The notes: generated from the letters alone by a model not told the origin. Shown: positions 16,857-26,499, counted from the first letter of the stretch. The stretch is DNA of 64,000 bases from Corynebacterium tuberculostearicum SK141 (GCF_000175635.1 NZ_ACVP01000005.1:1-64000), one strand, 5' to 3'. Numbers and translations: made by a program.

Positions 16857-17804
16857 ATGGCAAATCATGTAGGAAACAAAGTAGTTCTCATCGGCGCCGG
16901 CGATGTGGGAGTCGCTTACGCCTTCGCTCTCATCAACCAAAGCATCGTTGACCACCTGGCAATCATCGACATCGATGAAAAGAAGCTAGAAGGCAACGTC
17001 ATGGACCTTAACCACGGTGTTGTGTGGGCCCCCACCCGCACCCGCGTCACCAAGGGCACCTACGCCGATTGCGCAGACGCCGATATGGTCGTCATCTGCG
17101 CCGGTGCCGCACAGAAGCCGGGTGAGACCCGCTTGGACCTGGTGGGCAAGAACGTCAAGATCATGAACAGCATCGTCTCCGATGTCATGGCGAATGACTT
17201 CGACGGCATCTTCCTGGTTGCCTCCAACCCAGTGGATATCCTGACCTACGCCGTATGGAAGGCCTCCGGCCTGGATCACAAGCGCGTCATCGGCTCCGGC
17301 ACCGTGCTGGACTCCGCTCGTTTCCGCTACATGCTGGGCGAGCTGGAAGATGTTGCACCGAAGTCCGTACACGCCTACATCGTGGGCGAGCACGGCGATT
17401 CCGAGCTGCCGGCCGTCTCCACCGCGAATATCGCCGGTGTCCCGATGTCCAAGAAGCTGGACTCGGATCCGGAGTATGCACAGCGCATCGAGAAGATCTT
17501 CGAAGACACCCGCGATGCCGCCTACTCCATCATTGACGCTAAGGGCTCCACTTCCTTCGGCATCGGCATGGGCCTGGCCCGCATCACCGCCGCCGTCATC
17601 CAGAACCAGGACGTGGCGCTGCCAGTATCTGCTTACCTGCAGGGCGAGTACGGCGTAGAGGATCTCTACATCGGCACCGCTGCCGTCATCAACCGTTCCG
17701 GCATCGTGCGCGCGATTGAGCTGCAGCTCAATGAACACGAAAAGGAGCGTTTCGATGCTTCTGCCAAGACCCTGAATGACATCAAGGAAGAGTTCTTCGG
17801 CTAG
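16857..17804 (+). CDS. ldh: L-lactate dehydrogenase
   Basis: A 315-residue NAD-dependent enzyme that interconverts pyruvate and L-lactate. The Rossmann motif [10 protein letters not shown] (about 12-21), the substrate loop AQKPGETR with its Arg, NPVD (about 125), and the catalytic His in GEHGDSE (about 180) are all present. The sequence closely resembles C. glutamicum Ldh. The start at 16857 gives the family length; CACAAT ends 6 bases before it, so the mRNA may be leaderless. The stop overlaps the GTG of the next gene (TAGTG), so the two are co-translated. Confidence 0.96.
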   Translation: MANHVGNKVVLIGAGDVGVAYAFALINQSIVDHLAIIDIDEKKLEGNVMDLNHGVVWAPTRTRVTKGTYADCADADMVVICAGAAQKPGETRLDLVGKNVKIMNSIVSDVMANDFDGIFLVASNPVDILTYAVWKASGLDHKRVIGSGTVLDSARFRYMLGELEDVAPKSVHAYIVGEHGDSELPAVSTANIAGVPMSKKLDSDPEYAQRIEKIFEDTRDAAYSIIDAKGSTSFGIGMGLARITAAVIQNQDVALPVSAYLQGEYGVEDLYIGTAAVINRSGIVRAIELQLNEHEKERFDASAKTLNDIKEEFFG

Positions 17805-18508
17805 TGAAGATTGTCGCTCATAGGGGATACTCCGGGAAATATCCGGAGTTATCCCCTCTAGCTTTTGAAAAAGCCCTAGATTTGCCAATTCACGGCGTCG
17901 AGTGCGATGTGCGCTTGACGCGCGATGGAAAAGTAGTGGTCCAGCACGATCCCACGTTGGACCGCACGGCGGGGCGCCCCGGCCGTATTTCCAAGATGGA
18001 TTGGGAAGAATTGCGCGGCGTTGACATCGGTTCAGGCCAGCGCATGATGCTTCTCGACGAACTCTTGGAACTGCTCGAGGGCAAACCGCACCACCTTTAT
18101 ATCGAGACTAAGCACCCCTCCGGGCAGGGCGACATCCTGGAGGAGCAAACGGTGCTGCGCCTGCGTTATGCAGGGCTTTTCGATGACCCCCGGATCCACG
18201 TCATTTCCTTTTCCCACCACGCGATCCGCCGTATGCAGAATTTGGCGCCGCACATGGACCGGATTTATCTTCGTCGCGATTGGGAGCGCCACGTCAACCG
18301 TCCCGATGTCATGCTGTCCAGGCCCACCGCGCTTGGCGTATCGCTGTTGCGCGCGAAGCTGCAGCCGGCAATTATCGGCGCGCAAGGATTGCCTACCTAC
18401 CTGTGGACCGTAGACAAGCCGGAGGATATGAAGTGGGCGTGGGCTAACGGGGTAGATATGCTCGCCACCAATCAACCCGAAGTGGCCCTACATGCCATTG
18501 AGCTCTAG
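17804..18508 (+). CDS. Glycerophosphodiester phosphodiesterase
   Basis: A 234-residue cytoplasmic GDPD enzyme that splits glycerophosphodiesters to glycerol-3-phosphate and an alcohol. The TIM-barrel motifs HRGYSGKYPE (catalytic His near 5) and ECDVRLTRDG (metal-binding acidic residues), and then HDPTLDRT (second His) are present. The usual PENT after the first motif reads PELS. The start GTG overlaps the ldh stop. Its product could feed GlpD encoded at 29.7 kb. It corresponds in position to C. glutamicum glpQ1, from memory. Confidence 0.9.
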   Translation: MKIVAHRGYSGKYPELSPLAFEKALDLPIHGVECDVRLTRDGKVVVQHDPTLDRTAGRPGRISKMDWEELRGVDIGSGQRMMLLDELLELLEGKPHHLYIETKHPSGQGDILEEQTVLRLRYAGLFDDPRIHVISFSHHAIRRMQNLAPHMDRIYLRRDWERHVNRPDVMLSRPTALGVSLLRAKLQPAIIGAQGLPTYLWTVDKPEDMKWAWANGVDMLATNQPEVALHAIEL

Positions 18509-18528
18509 TAAGCAGGTATCTTGGAGGC

Positions 18529-19449
18529 ATGGCCAAGAAGAAAAAGAACAAGGAACAGCTGCCTGAGGGCATGTCCCGCCGCCAGGCAAAGCTCGCTGCC
18601 CGCGCCAAGGAGCGCGCCGCCCTGGAAAAGGATCCCCGCCCCTACGGCGGACTTGCTGCGGAGGCCTCCCTGGTCGCCATGCAGGAGTTCGTCCCCTCCG
18701 CTTTTGCCAAGCTTGACGTCAAAGGCTGCGATAAGAACGTGTATGTAGCCACCGTCTTGCCGGGTGCGTCTGCCGCGCTCATTCGTGACACCGAATTTGG
18801 CGGCGATGCTTTCGTGGGCCTGCAGGTACAGTCCCACACCCACAACCCGGGCCGCGACCTCGCCTTTGCCCTTAACTGGGTGAAGAATAATGAGCCGGGC
18901 GCCACCCTGGAATCCACCGCGGCTGACGGCTCGGAGCCGAAGCTGGAGGAGCTTATCGATGCCTCCGCTACCCTCGACGTGCAGGTTCACCAGGACTTCG
19001 AATGGTGGATTCCGGAGGGAGCACAGGTCACCCCGCAGATTGCGCAGTCGCTACGCGCCGCTAATGATTCCGTCATCGAGTCCCACGAGGTGGGCGAGAA
19101 CATCACCGGTGCGGCCTTCTGGGCAAATGCCGGCGGCGGCAAGGCCCACATCCGCTGGGTCCGCCCGAATGATGATGAATCCGCATTCCTGAACGCGCTG
19201 GCGCGCGTCGCCGCCCGCGGCGAGCTGAACTTGGGCGAGAGCACCAAGTTCGCCGGTGTCTTCCGCACCCACGGTCTCATCGCTCCGGTCTTCGACTTGG
19301 ATCCAGAGGTTGACCACGCTTCCTATGAGGATCACCTCACCCGCGTGGACAAGGCCTTGGAGGAAGAAATCTCTAATGATGCCCAGCTGAGCGCCGATGA
19401 GCGCAAGCAGCTAGAAAACATCAAGTCCCGCCAGGTGACCCTGCGCTAA
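18529..19449 (+). CDS. DUF5926 family protein
   Basis: A 306-residue cytoplasmic protein with a lysine-rich start (MAKKKKNKEQ) and no membrane segment. The body is mixed alpha/beta and acidic, matching the actinobacterial DUF5926 family of unknown function. The family is typically found near glycerophosphodiesterase genes. GGAGG lies directly before the ATG, and TATCTT also precedes it by 6 bases. A strong terminator follows. Confidence 0.8.
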   Translation: MAKKKKNKEQLPEGMSRRQAKLAARAKERAALEKDPRPYGGLAAEASLVAMQEFVPSAFAKLDVKGCDKNVYVATVLPGASAALIRDTEFGGDAFVGLQVQSHTHNPGRDLAFALNWVKNNEPGATLESTAADGSEPKLEELIDASATLDVQVHQDFEWWIPEGAQVTPQIAQSLRAANDSVIESHEVGENITGAAFWANAGGGKAHIRWVRPNDDESAFLNALARVAARGELNLGESTKFAGVFRTHGLIAPVFDLDPEVDHASYEDHLTRVDKALEEEISNDAQLSADERKQLENIKSRQVTLR

Positions 19450-19456
19450 AGACAGG

Positions 19457-19492
19457 AAAATGGCCCTTCCCCGGTAGAGGAAGGGCCATTTT
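19457..19492. terminator. Bidirectional intrinsic terminator
   Basis: Arms at 19457-19470 and 19479-19492 (core ATGGCCCTTCC) are perfectly complementary over 14 bases, flanked by A on the left and T on the right. It serves both the DUF5926 gene and the convergent LCP gene. Confidence 0.9.
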
Positions 19493-19499
19493 TTGATCG

Positions 19500-20744
19500 C
19501 TATTTGAGGGAATCCCACAACCCGGCGGCTGCTTCATCGTCCCAGAGGACGACGTTGCCTACCTCGGTATCTTGGAATCCGCCGATGGGGACGGTCTCGG
19601 TGTCTACACCGGAGCCCATGGCCAGTGCCACGCGGGCGAGGTGCCAGACGTGGTCGCCCTCGCCCACGATGAACGAGGAGGCGGTGTGGTTGACCAAGGA
19701 GAAGGCGCGGAATGGGTTGATCAGGGTGGCTGGGGAAGCAACCTTGTCCAGCAATGCGGAGAAGAATTCGCGCTGTCGCTGCACGCGGTCAAGGTCGCCC
19801 ATGGCGGTGGCGCGGGTGCGCACGTAACCGAGGGCGTCGCGGCCCTTGAGCTTCTGGCAGCCATCTTGGAGATCAATGCCGGCCAGCGGGTCATTGATGG
19901 GTTCCTTCACGCATACGTCTACGCCGCCGACGGAGTCGACCACATTGGCCAGGCCGCCCATGCCGATCTCGGCATAGTGGTCGATGTGCAAACCGGTCGT
20001 GCCCTCGACGGTTTGGGCAAGCAGCTGCGGTCCACCGTAGGTAAAGGCGGCATTGATCTTGTCCATGCCAAAACCGGGGACTTCCACGTAGCTATCACGT
20101 GGGATGGAAACGAGCTTGGCCTTGCCGGTGCGGGGGATGTGCAGCAGCATGATGGTATCGGTGCGGCCCTCGCCCACGTCACCACCGGTGCCGAGCTCAG
20201 CCTGTTGCTCCTCGCTGAGTCCTTGGCGGGAATCGGAGCCGACGAGCAACCAATTGGTGCCGGCGGTATTAGACACTTGTTCTTGTGGCAGCGCCTCCAC
20301 GCGGGTGAGGCGGGCATCCGTCCAGAACATGAAGACGAGGTTGAATACCAGCAGGACAACGAGCGCCAAGCCAACGCAGCCGAGGGCGCGTTTGGCCGGA
20401 TTGACCTTTTTGCGCCGGCTATGTGGGCGTTGCCGGGGTGCGGGGCGCGGTTCGGTACGACGAGGCGGGCGCTGCTGCGCGCGGTACTGGCTGGGGTAGC
20501 GGCTCGGTGTTGGCGGCGGAGTGCGACGCGGGGGCTGTTGCTGCCGCTGTGGTTGCGGAGCGCGGAAGGATTGTTGCTCGGGTTCCACGCGCCGCGGCGT
20601 CGGGCGGGCGGAGGAACGGCGTCGAATGGGGCGGCCGTATCGATCCTTGAGGGGACGTCCATCGGCCCCAAGGACGAATTCAGTGGAGGAGTCGTCGCCG
20701 GCGCGGCGGGCCTCCCTATGCGGATCTCGTCCTGATTCAGTCAT
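19500..20744 (-). CDS. lcpB: LytR-CpsA-Psr (LCP) family cell-wall ligase
   Basis: A 414-residue membrane protein. A long Pro/Arg/Gln-rich cytoplasmic tail (about 1-115) precedes one transmembrane helix (about 120-142) and the extracellular LCP domain (about 165-335). The domain shows GSDSRQG, GRTDTIML, IPRDSYV and the Arg motif RTRA followed by DRVQRQREF. LCP proteins attach arabinogalactan to peptidoglycan in mycolate bacteria. The symbol follows the syntenic C. glutamicum second copy and is tentative. TAAGGT lies 7 bases before the ATG (leaderless type). Confidence 0.88.
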   Translation of the reverse strand: MTESGRDPHREARRAGDDSSTEFVLGADGRPLKDRYGRPIRRRSSARPTPRRVEPEQQSFRAPQPQRQQQPPRRTPPPTPSRYPSQYRAQQRPPRRTEPRPAPRQRPHSRRKKVNPAKRALGCVGLALVVLLVFNLVFMFWTDARLTRVEALPQEQVSNTAGTNWLLVGSDSRQGLSEEQQAELGTGGDVGEGRTDTIMLLHIPRTGKAKLVSIPRDSYVEVPGFGMDKINAAFTYGGPQLLAQTVEGTTGLHIDHYAEIGMGGLANVVDSVGGVDVCVKEPINDPLAGIDLQDGCQKLKGRDALGYVRTRATAMGDLDRVQRQREFFSALLDKVASPATLINPFRAFSLVNHTASSFIVGEGDHVWHLARVALAMGSGVDTETVPIGGFQDTEVGNVVLWDDEAAAGLWDSLK

Positions 20745-20806
20745 GCGCTATACCTTACAAGGAGCAGGGAGCAACGCCTGCTTCGCGACGTCCCCTACAG
20801 GGATTT

Positions 20807-21505
20807 TCACAGGAAGGAATAACCCACGAAAGCGACGGCGTCGATAAGAAAATGCGCTATGACCAGCGGCCATACCCGCCCCGTGCGGTGGTAGTAGTAG
20901 CCGTAGATTAAACCCATGATGATATTGCCAAAGCCAGCGGAAACTCCCTGGTAGAGGTGGTAGGAACCGCGGAGAATGGAGCTTGCGGCCAGCGTGGCTG
21001 GCAGCGACCAGCGCGCCTGGCGCAAACGCGTCATCAGCCACATCACCACCACGGTTTCCTCCGCGAAGGCGTTGGCAGCGGCCTTGAGGAGGGAAACGGG
21101 AATTTCCACCCAAGCATTGGCGAAGTCGCCGGGGATGACCTCCTTGCTCCACCCCAATTGCACCGCCGCGAAATACAGGGCGAGCCCCGGGATGCCAATG
21201 AGGGCGGCAAGCCCTGCTCCTTCTAGCCAGTCGCGGGCGCGGTGGGCACGGGGCACAAAGCGGTCCTTGGCCAGCAGGAAAAGCGCTAAGGCTCCATAGG
21301 AAAAGAGCACGGCGGACGAGCACAACTGCAGTCCCATATCCACCCAGGCAAGGGAGGATTGGCTGGAATTGAGCGTGACCGATTGCTCGTCGAGCCGCTG
21401 CGGCGCGGCCAGGGAATTGATGAGGTTTAACACCGCCCGCACCCCGGAAATGCCAAAGGTGAGGGTAAGGACGATGAGCAGTTCGGCGCGTAGGGACTTG
21501 GTCAT
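20807..21505 (-). CDS. CPBP-family intramembrane metalloprotease
   Basis: A 232-residue protein with about seven membrane helices. The CPBP (CaaX protease/bacteriocin-processing) motif 1 is seen as FAEETVVVMW near residue 130. Motif 2 is SSILRGSYHLYQG near 165, and motif 3 is IAHFLIDA near 215. The start at 21505 overlaps the amidase stop by 4 bases (ATGA), so it is the second gene of that operon. The substrate is unknown. Confidence 0.82.
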   Translation of the reverse strand: MTKSLRAELLIVLTLTFGISGVRAVLNLINSLAAPQRLDEQSVTLNSSQSSLAWVDMGLQLCSSAVLFSYGALALFLLAKDRFVPRAHRARDWLEGAGLAALIGIPGLALYFAAVQLGWSKEVIPGDFANAWVEIPVSLLKAAANAFAEETVVVMWLMTRLRQARWSLPATLAASSILRGSYHLYQGVSAGFGNIIMGLIYGYYYHRTGRVWPLVIAHFLIDAVAFVGYSFL

Positions 21506-22638
21506 GGGTGGAGGATGTGGGCGAGGCCGAGCAGGGCGGCGTCGGAAAGCGTAATGCCTCCCAGGTGCACGCCCACCGGCGGGTGATTGGGAACGGCCCA
21601 TGGCACGGAAATGGCTGGCAGGCGGGCCATGTTGAAGAGGGAACCCCACGGAGACCACCGGGTCTGGGCCGCGAAATTCTCCGCATGGGGCAGGGACAGG
21701 AACGAACCAATACGCGGCGGGTCCGTGGTGAGCATTGGGGTGAGGATGGCATCGACGCCCCATTCCTGGGCCAGCAAGTCGGGCAGCCGCCGGACATGCG
21801 CCCGCGCCGCGGCCAGCTCAGCGGCGCTCACGCGCCGGCCCTGCTGAGCGATCCACTCGGCGTAGCCTGCCGCCGGGTTGAGCCCCGCCAAACGGGAGGT
21901 AAAGGTCGTGCGGAAATGCGCAAAGGTGGCCCGGGCCTGCGGATACGGGGAAATGGGCACCACGGTGAAGCCGGCAGCTTGTAGGCGTTGGGCGGCCTCG
22001 CGGGCGGCGCGCAGGTGGTGGGCATCGACGTTGGCGTCGCAAAACAGCGGCTCTACGAGCAGGCCAATGCGGGCGCGCGGGGTGATCATGCGGTGGCCAT
22101 GCAGAAAGGCATTATCGGCCACGGTCCGGGTGATAAAGCCCTGCACACCCAGTTCATCACCTGCCGGTTTAAAGCCCACCACGCCGCAGGCCGCGGCCGG
22201 CACTCGGATGGAACCGCCGCCATCGCTGGCGTGCGCCGCGCGCAGCAACCCCCGCGCGACCTGTACCGCCGCACCGCCAGAGGAACCACCCGGAGTGCAG
22301 CCGGGATAGAGGGGATTATAGGGATGGGGCAGGCCTACTGGTTCCGTATCTACGCGCAGACCCAACTCCGGGGTGGAGGATTTACCGATGATGCGCGCAC
22401 CCTGCTTCTCCAAGGCTTCAATAAAGGCATCGCTGCGCTCGGGGTAGTAGGTGCGATCGACATTTCCCAAGGTAGTAGGCATGCCGCGGACATCGCAGAG
22501 ATCCTTAGCGGAGAGGACCCAGCCGGTCAGCCGGCCTCGGCCGGAGGGCTCGCGGTCTACATCCAGGTAGGTGAAACCGTGTTCCTCGGGGGCAAGACCG
22601 TGCAGATCCGCGCGGAGTTGTTCTACGGAAAAGTCCAT
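21502..22638 (-). CDS. Amidase-signature family hydrolase
   Basis: A 378-residue enzyme that hydrolyses an amide bond. The Ser-cisSer-Lys triad is visible: Lys in SAKD (about 45), cis-Ser in GGSSGGAA (about 121), and the nucleophile Ser in SDGGGSIRVPA (about 144). At 378 residues it is shorter than typical 450-500-residue members, mostly through a compact C-terminal half. TAGACT lies 8 bases before the ATG, back to back with the pheA promoter. The frame continues open leftward of this start into pheA on the opposite strand, but that part is not coding. The natural substrate cannot be told. Confidence 0.87.
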   Translation of the reverse strand: MDFSVEQLRADLHGLAPEEHGFTYLDVDREPSGRGRLTGWVLSAKDLCDVRGMPTTLGNVDRTYYPERSDAFIEALEKQGARIIGKSSTPELGLRVDTEPVGLPHPYNPLYPGCTPGGSSGGAAVQVARGLLRAAHASDGGGSIRVPAAACGVVGFKPAGDELGVQGFITRTVADNAFLHGHRMITPRARIGLLVEPLFCDANVDAHHLRAAREAAQRLQAAGFTVVPISPYPQARATFAHFRTTFTSRLAGLNPAAGYAEWIAQQGRRVSAAELAAARAHVRRLPDLLAQEWGVDAILTPMLTTDPPRIGSFLSLPHAENFAAQTRWSPWGSLFNMARLPAISVPWAVPNHPPVGVHLGGITLSDAALLGLAHILHP

Positions 22639-22671
22639 GGGGCACCAGTCTAGTGGGCTAAGGTGACGTGC

Positions 22672-23568
22672 ATGACTACCACCATCGCCTTCCTGGGGCC
22701 AGCCGGAACCTTCACGGAAGCGGCCGTGCATAAGTTTGCCGCGCACCTGCCGCAGGTAGAGACCATGCCCGTTGGCTCGCCTTCGGAAGCCGTGGCCGCC
22801 GTGCGCGCCGGGCAAGCGGAATACGCCTGCGTAGCCATTGAAAATTCCGTCGATGGCGCGGTCACCACCACCTTTGATGCGCTGGTTGAAGCCGAACCGG
22901 TGCAGATTTACCGCGAGGTGGATATCCCCGTGGCCTTTAGCATCATGACCCGGCAAGGCGCGGGCGACATTGCGCGGCTGAGCACCCACCCGGTGGCGTT
23001 CCAGCAAATCCGCGGCTGGGTAGAAGACAATCTGCCGGAGGCAGAGTTCGTGCCGGCCAGTTCCAATGCTGCGGCGGCCGAGGCTGTAGCCCGTGGGGAA
23101 GCGGATGCGGCCGCAGCGCCGGCGCGGGCCGCCGAGATCTTCGGCCTGGAGACCATCGCCCAGAGCGTGGCGGATGTTGAGGGTGCCGCAACGCGCTTTG
23201 TCCTGGTGGGGCGTCCGGGAAAACCCACTGCAAGGACTGGCCAGGACCGCACCAGTGTCATCTTCACCCTGCCAAATGAACCGGGCAGCCTGGTGGGGGC
23301 GCTGCAGGACTTTGCGCACCGCGGGGTGGACTTGTCCCGGATTGAGTCGCGCCCCACGCGGGAGGCCTTTGGTACGTACCGCTTCTACGTGGACCTTATC
23401 GGGCACATTGACGATCAGCCGGTCGCGGAGGCGCTGCGGGCCTTGTGGTTGCGGGCAGAGGACTTGCTTTTCCTCGGATCGTGGCCGGCGGCAACCCCTG
23501 CGGGCAAGCCACCGCGCGATCTGGCAGCGGCGGATGATTGGGTAGCGCGGGCACGCAGGGGCCAATAA
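22672..23568 (+). CDS. pheA: Prephenate dehydratase
   Basis: A 298-residue cytoplasmic enzyme converting prephenate to phenylpyruvate for phenylalanine synthesis. The catalytic domain (about 1-180) has FLGPAGTFTE, IENSVDGAV and the essential TRF motif (ATRFVLVG, about 173). The C-terminal ACT domain (about 195-275) contains GSLVGAL and ESRPTR for phenylalanine feedback control. It lacks a chorismate mutase domain. ATG at 22672 has TAAGGT 7 bases upstream. It is followed after 9 bases by a phosphatase gene. Confidence 0.95.
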   Translation: MTTTIAFLGPAGTFTEAAVHKFAAHLPQVETMPVGSPSEAVAAVRAGQAEYACVAIENSVDGAVTTTFDALVEAEPVQIYREVDIPVAFSIMTRQGAGDIARLSTHPVAFQQIRGWVEDNLPEAEFVPASSNAAAAEAVARGEADAAAAPARAAEIFGLETIAQSVADVEGAATRFVLVGRPGKPTARTGQDRTSVIFTLPNEPGSLVGALQDFAHRGVDLSRIESRPTREAFGTYRFYVDLIGHIDDQPVAEALRALWLRAEDLLFLGSWPAATPAGKPPRDLAAADDWVARARRGQ

Positions 23569-23577
23569 TCTAGAAGC

Positions 23578-24231
23578 ATGCCCGGAAGAATTATCCTGCT
23601 GCGCCACGGCCAGACCTATTCCAATATTTCCCGCTTCCTCGATACCCGCCCGCCCGGGGCAGAGCTTACCGAGCGCGGGCGCGACCAAGCTACGGAGGTA
23701 GGCCGTGAGCTAGCGCAGTTGGTAGGCGAGCGCGAGGTGGAATTTAAATGCTCCATTGCCCTGCGCGCTCAGCAGACCGCGATGCTGGCGGCGCGCGCCT
23801 TTGAGCAGGAGCGCGGAATGCCGGAATTTTCCCAGCGCGTTGACGTAATCTCTGGCGTGCACGAAATTTTCGCTGGGGACTGGGAGATGGACGGCAGCGA
23901 GGATGCCCATCGTTCGCACATGGTGGCCATGCGTGGCTGGTGCGATGGCGAGCGCGGCGCCGGGATGGAAGGCGGCGAGACCTTGGATGATGTGCTGGCG
24001 CGCTACCAGCCGGTGCTGGAGGGCATTGCGGAGCAGCTTGCCGACGACCACGATGTCATCCTTGTCAGCCACGGCGCCGCCATCCGCGTGGTCACCAAAC
24101 ATGCCACGGGCGTTGACTCCGACTTTGCCTATACCGGCTACCTGGCCAATTGCCGCTTTATGGTGATGGAACCGCGCGGCAAGGACTTTGGTGAGTGGAC
24201 GTTAACCCGGTGGGCGGATACGGAGCTCTAG
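23578..24231 (+). CDS. Histidine phosphatase family protein
   Basis: A 217-residue member of the phosphoglycerate mutase-like superfamily. The catalytic motif LLRHGQTYSN (His about 10), the Arg in RAQQTA (about 63) and the second His in VSHGAAIR (about 162) are present. It is more likely a phosphatase than a glycolytic mutase, given its length and position after pheA. TAATCT, overlapping the pheA stop, lies 6 bases before the ATG, so it may have its own leaderless transcript. The stop overlaps the convergent gene by 4 bases (CTAG). Confidence 0.88.
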   Translation: MPGRIILLRHGQTYSNISRFLDTRPPGAELTERGRDQATEVGRELAQLVGEREVEFKCSIALRAQQTAMLAARAFEQERGMPEFSQRVDVISGVHEIFAGDWEMDGSEDAHRSHMVAMRGWCDGERGAGMEGGETLDDVLARYQPVLEGIAEQLADDHDVILVSHGAAIRVVTKHATGVDSDFAYTGYLANCRFMVMEPRGKDFGEWTLTRWADTEL

Positions 24232-24575
24232 CCCCAGCCCAGGCGGTGCAGCTCCTCTTCCTCGAGGCCAAAGTAATGGCCGAGTTCGTGGAATACGGTG
24301 ACTTTGACCTGCTCTGCTAATTCTTCCTCGCTGCCGGACCAGCGCTGCAGTGTGTTGCGGTAAATGAAGATCGCATCGGGCAGGAAACCGGTGTGATCGA
24401 AGGTGCGGCGGGGCAGTGCTACGCCCTCGTAGAGCCCTAGCAACATAGGGTTATCGGGATTTTCATCTTCGACCAAAATGACGAGGTTGCGCATGCGGCG
24501 CACGAATTCCTCGGGGACTTGATCCAGCGCCTCGTTGACCATCTCATCGAAGCGCTCTTCTGATACCTCGACCAT
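24228..24575 (-). CDS. Zincin-like metallopeptidase
   Basis: A 115-residue protein with the zinc motif FHELGHYFG (HExxH) near residue 97 and a downstream Glu-rich end (LEEEELHRLGWG). It belongs to the small metallopeptidase family of Actinobacteria (PF06262 type). No signal peptide. The start overlaps the stop of the upstream septum-formation gene (TAATG), so the two are coupled. The target is unknown. Confidence 0.87.
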   Translation of the reverse strand: MVEVSEERFDEMVNEALDQVPEEFVRRMRNLVILVEDENPDNPMLLGLYEGVALPRRTFDHTGFLPDAIFIYRNTLQRWSGSEEELAEQVKVTVFHELGHYFGLEEEELHRLGWG

Positions 24576-25648
24576 TAGGGCGCTGGGGCCGGGGCGGGGG
24601 CGGCAGACTCGGGTGCCGGGCTCTTGTCCTTGTCCTCACGCAGTGGATTGCGCTCGGGGCGTTCCTCCGGCGGTTGGCCGTCGATAGTCAGCGCCTGGCG
24701 ACCACCGGTAGCGGAACCGGTGATGGCAGAGAAACCGCCGCCTTTGCGGGCATGCACAAGGGAGCAATTGACGGACTTGGTGCCGCCGTTCCACGAGGCC
24801 TCGGTGATAGAGCCCCAGAATGGTTGCAACGTGGACTGGTAGAGCTGCTCCTCGCCGCCAAGGTAGTCCTCGGTGGCAGCGGTACACGTATCGGATAGGA
24901 ACTTGTCCATATCCTTGCCGTCCGGGTAGCCGTCAGGGAACTGCTTGCCCACATCGATGACGGAAACGGTCTCCATCTGGTGGGGCTTGGCGCAGTCAAC
25001 GACGTGCGGAACCTGCTTGTCATCGATGGCCAAGCACTCGCCCGGCTTGGCGAGGTTTGCCTGCTCGGAGGCTTCGACGTTGCCGGTAGTAAGCTGCGGT
25101 ACGCCGTGATCATCGGTGGTTTGCAGGCCGCACAGCAAGGTGCGGTCGCCGCGATCCCAGGCGGACTGCGGCGGCAGAATGGACGCCACATCGTACTTAC
25201 CATTCGGATCCCACTTACCGTGCAGGTAGCCCACAGTGGCGGATTCGCACAGCTCATCGCGCAATTGGTGTTGGCGGGTAAGCGCTGGGCGGTTGGCATC
25301 AGGGCCGAATTCGCTGGTGGGGTAGACGCTCAGGTCTTCGGTCTTGGAAACCTCGAAGCGGTGCTGTTCAGAGCACGGTACTTCCTTGAACCCAGTGGCG
25401 GAGCCATCCTGGGCGATGTCCCACGTCAAGCAAGCGCCGGCGGCCGCAGCGGTGAAGGGCTCCGGTTTAGGAGCGGCGGTTTCTGAAGTATCCCCGCTAT
25501 TGTGCTGCTGGGCAGCGGTAGTGTCTTCGCCGCCCGATTTGTGGGAGCTGATAACGCCATAGATGCCCATGAAAACGGCCGCCGCGATTGCCGCAATCAA
25601 GACAATCTGGACGGCCACAGCGGAACGCCACGCAGGTGATTTCTTCAT
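24575..25648 (-). CDS. Septum-formation-domain membrane protein
   Basis: A 357-residue protein: short cytoplasmic start, one transmembrane helix (about 9-30), and an outside region with two repeats of a Cys-containing domain. The repeats contain ACLTWD..VPCSEQHRFE and ECLAID..VDCAKPHQME, the Septum_form/DUF4190-associated pattern. Other Cys pairs are LLCGL and SDTCT. The C-terminal 50 residues are disordered (Pro/Glu/Ala). It probably acts at the cell envelope during division, but that is a family-level guess. The metallopeptidase gene is translationally coupled downstream. Confidence 0.78.
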   Translation of the reverse strand: MKKSPAWRSAVAVQIVLIAAIAAAVFMGIYGVISSHKSGGEDTTAAQQHNSGDTSETAAPKPEPFTAAAAGACLTWDIAQDGSATGFKEVPCSEQHRFEVSKTEDLSVYPTSEFGPDANRPALTRQHQLRDELCESATVGYLHGKWDPNGKYDVASILPPQSAWDRGDRTLLCGLQTTDDHGVPQLTTGNVEASEQANLAKPGECLAIDDKQVPHVVDCAKPHQMETVSVIDVGKQFPDGYPDGKDMDKFLSDTCTAATEDYLGGEEQLYQSTLQPFWGSITEASWNGGTKSVNCSLVHARKGGGFSAITGSATGGRQALTIDGQPPEERPERNPLREDKDKSPAPESAAPAPAPAP

Positions 25649-25684
25649 AAGGCCTTTAATCTTACCTTTTAAGCAGGGTGCTGG

Positions 25685-26434
25685 CTAGATACTGTTCTCC
25701 CTAGCCACCCGGGTAGTCAGGCGGTAGCGGTCGGTGCGGTAGACGGAGGAACACCACTCCACCGGCCTATCGCCCGAGCGGGAGTAGCGCACGATGTGTA
25801 GCAGCGGGGTGCCCACGGGGACGTCGAGAAGCGGGGCAGTGTCCGCATCGGCTGAAATCGCCGAGACCGTTTGATCCGCATCGGTGATGGGGACGTTAAA
25901 GACGGAGTCGAGGATGGCGTAGACCGAATTGTAGGTGTCATTTTCTAGCAGGCTGGGCGCATACGTGGAGTTATACCAGCCGTCATCAATGGAGTAGGGC
26001 TCGCCATCGCCCAAGCGCAGGCGGCGCAGGTGAATATGTTCGGTTTGGGCAGGAGTATCAAAAAAGAGGGCGGCATCCTCCGGGGCGCTGCTGCGCCCGC
26101 TGGTGAGGATTTTGGAGGAGGCGGTGACGTCTTGTGCGCCCATCTCATCCGAGAATGAGGCCAGGTGGAGCCGGGAGACAAGGGGATTGGGCGCTACGAA
26201 GGTGCCCTTACCGCGGACGCGGCGCAATTTTCCGGCCGCGACAAGATCCCCGATGGCGCGGCGGACCGTGATTCGTGACACGCCATAGGTTTCTTCAAGA
26301 AGCCTCTCGCCGGGCAGGATATCGCCGGGTTTGAGGGTCGTGCGGCACAATTCTTCGAGGATATCGTGCAATTGGGTGTGTTTTGGAACGGGACCGTCCG
26401 TAATTGTGCGGGCGGGGAGCTGAACGGCGGACAT
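25685..26434 (-). CDS. farR: GntR/HutC-type regulator (FarR-like)
   Basis: A 249-residue regulator. The N-terminal winged helix (about 15-85) shows PGDILPGERLLEETYGVSR, then RRAIGDLVAAGKL and RGKGTFV. The C-terminal UTRA effector domain (about 100-240) is typical of the HutC subfamily. It lies divergent from serS, as does farR (fatty acyl-responsive regulator) in C. glutamicum, from memory. The symbol is therefore tentative. The 65-base shared region with serS is its probable site of action. Confidence 0.75.
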   Translation of the reverse strand: MSAVQLPARTITDGPVPKHTQLHDILEELCRTTLKPGDILPGERLLEETYGVSRITVRRAIGDLVAAGKLRRVRGKGTFVAPNPLVSRLHLASFSDEMGAQDVTASSKILTSGRSSAPEDAALFFDTPAQTEHIHLRRLRLGDGEPYSIDDGWYNSTYAPSLLENDTYNSVYAILDSVFNVPITDADQTVSAISADADTAPLLDVPVGTPLLHIVRYSRSGDRPVEWCSSVYRTDRYRLTTRVARENSI

Positions 26435-26499
26435 AAAGCCATCATAATTCGCTGGTTATTACCACCGCAAGATGTTGTCAATACGCTAAACTTACATTC

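Noticed and set aside
19572..20735. Long rightward frame opposite the LCP gene
   Set aside because: The LCP protein on the minus strand has all domain motifs. The opposite frame is a product of the GC-rich third codon position and has no recognisable domain.
22639..23688. Open frame on the minus strand extending the amidase by about 350 residues
   Set aside because: It lies opposite pheA, which has full family motifs, and its sequence is low-complexity Gly/Arg. The amidase start at 22638 has a proper promoter box.
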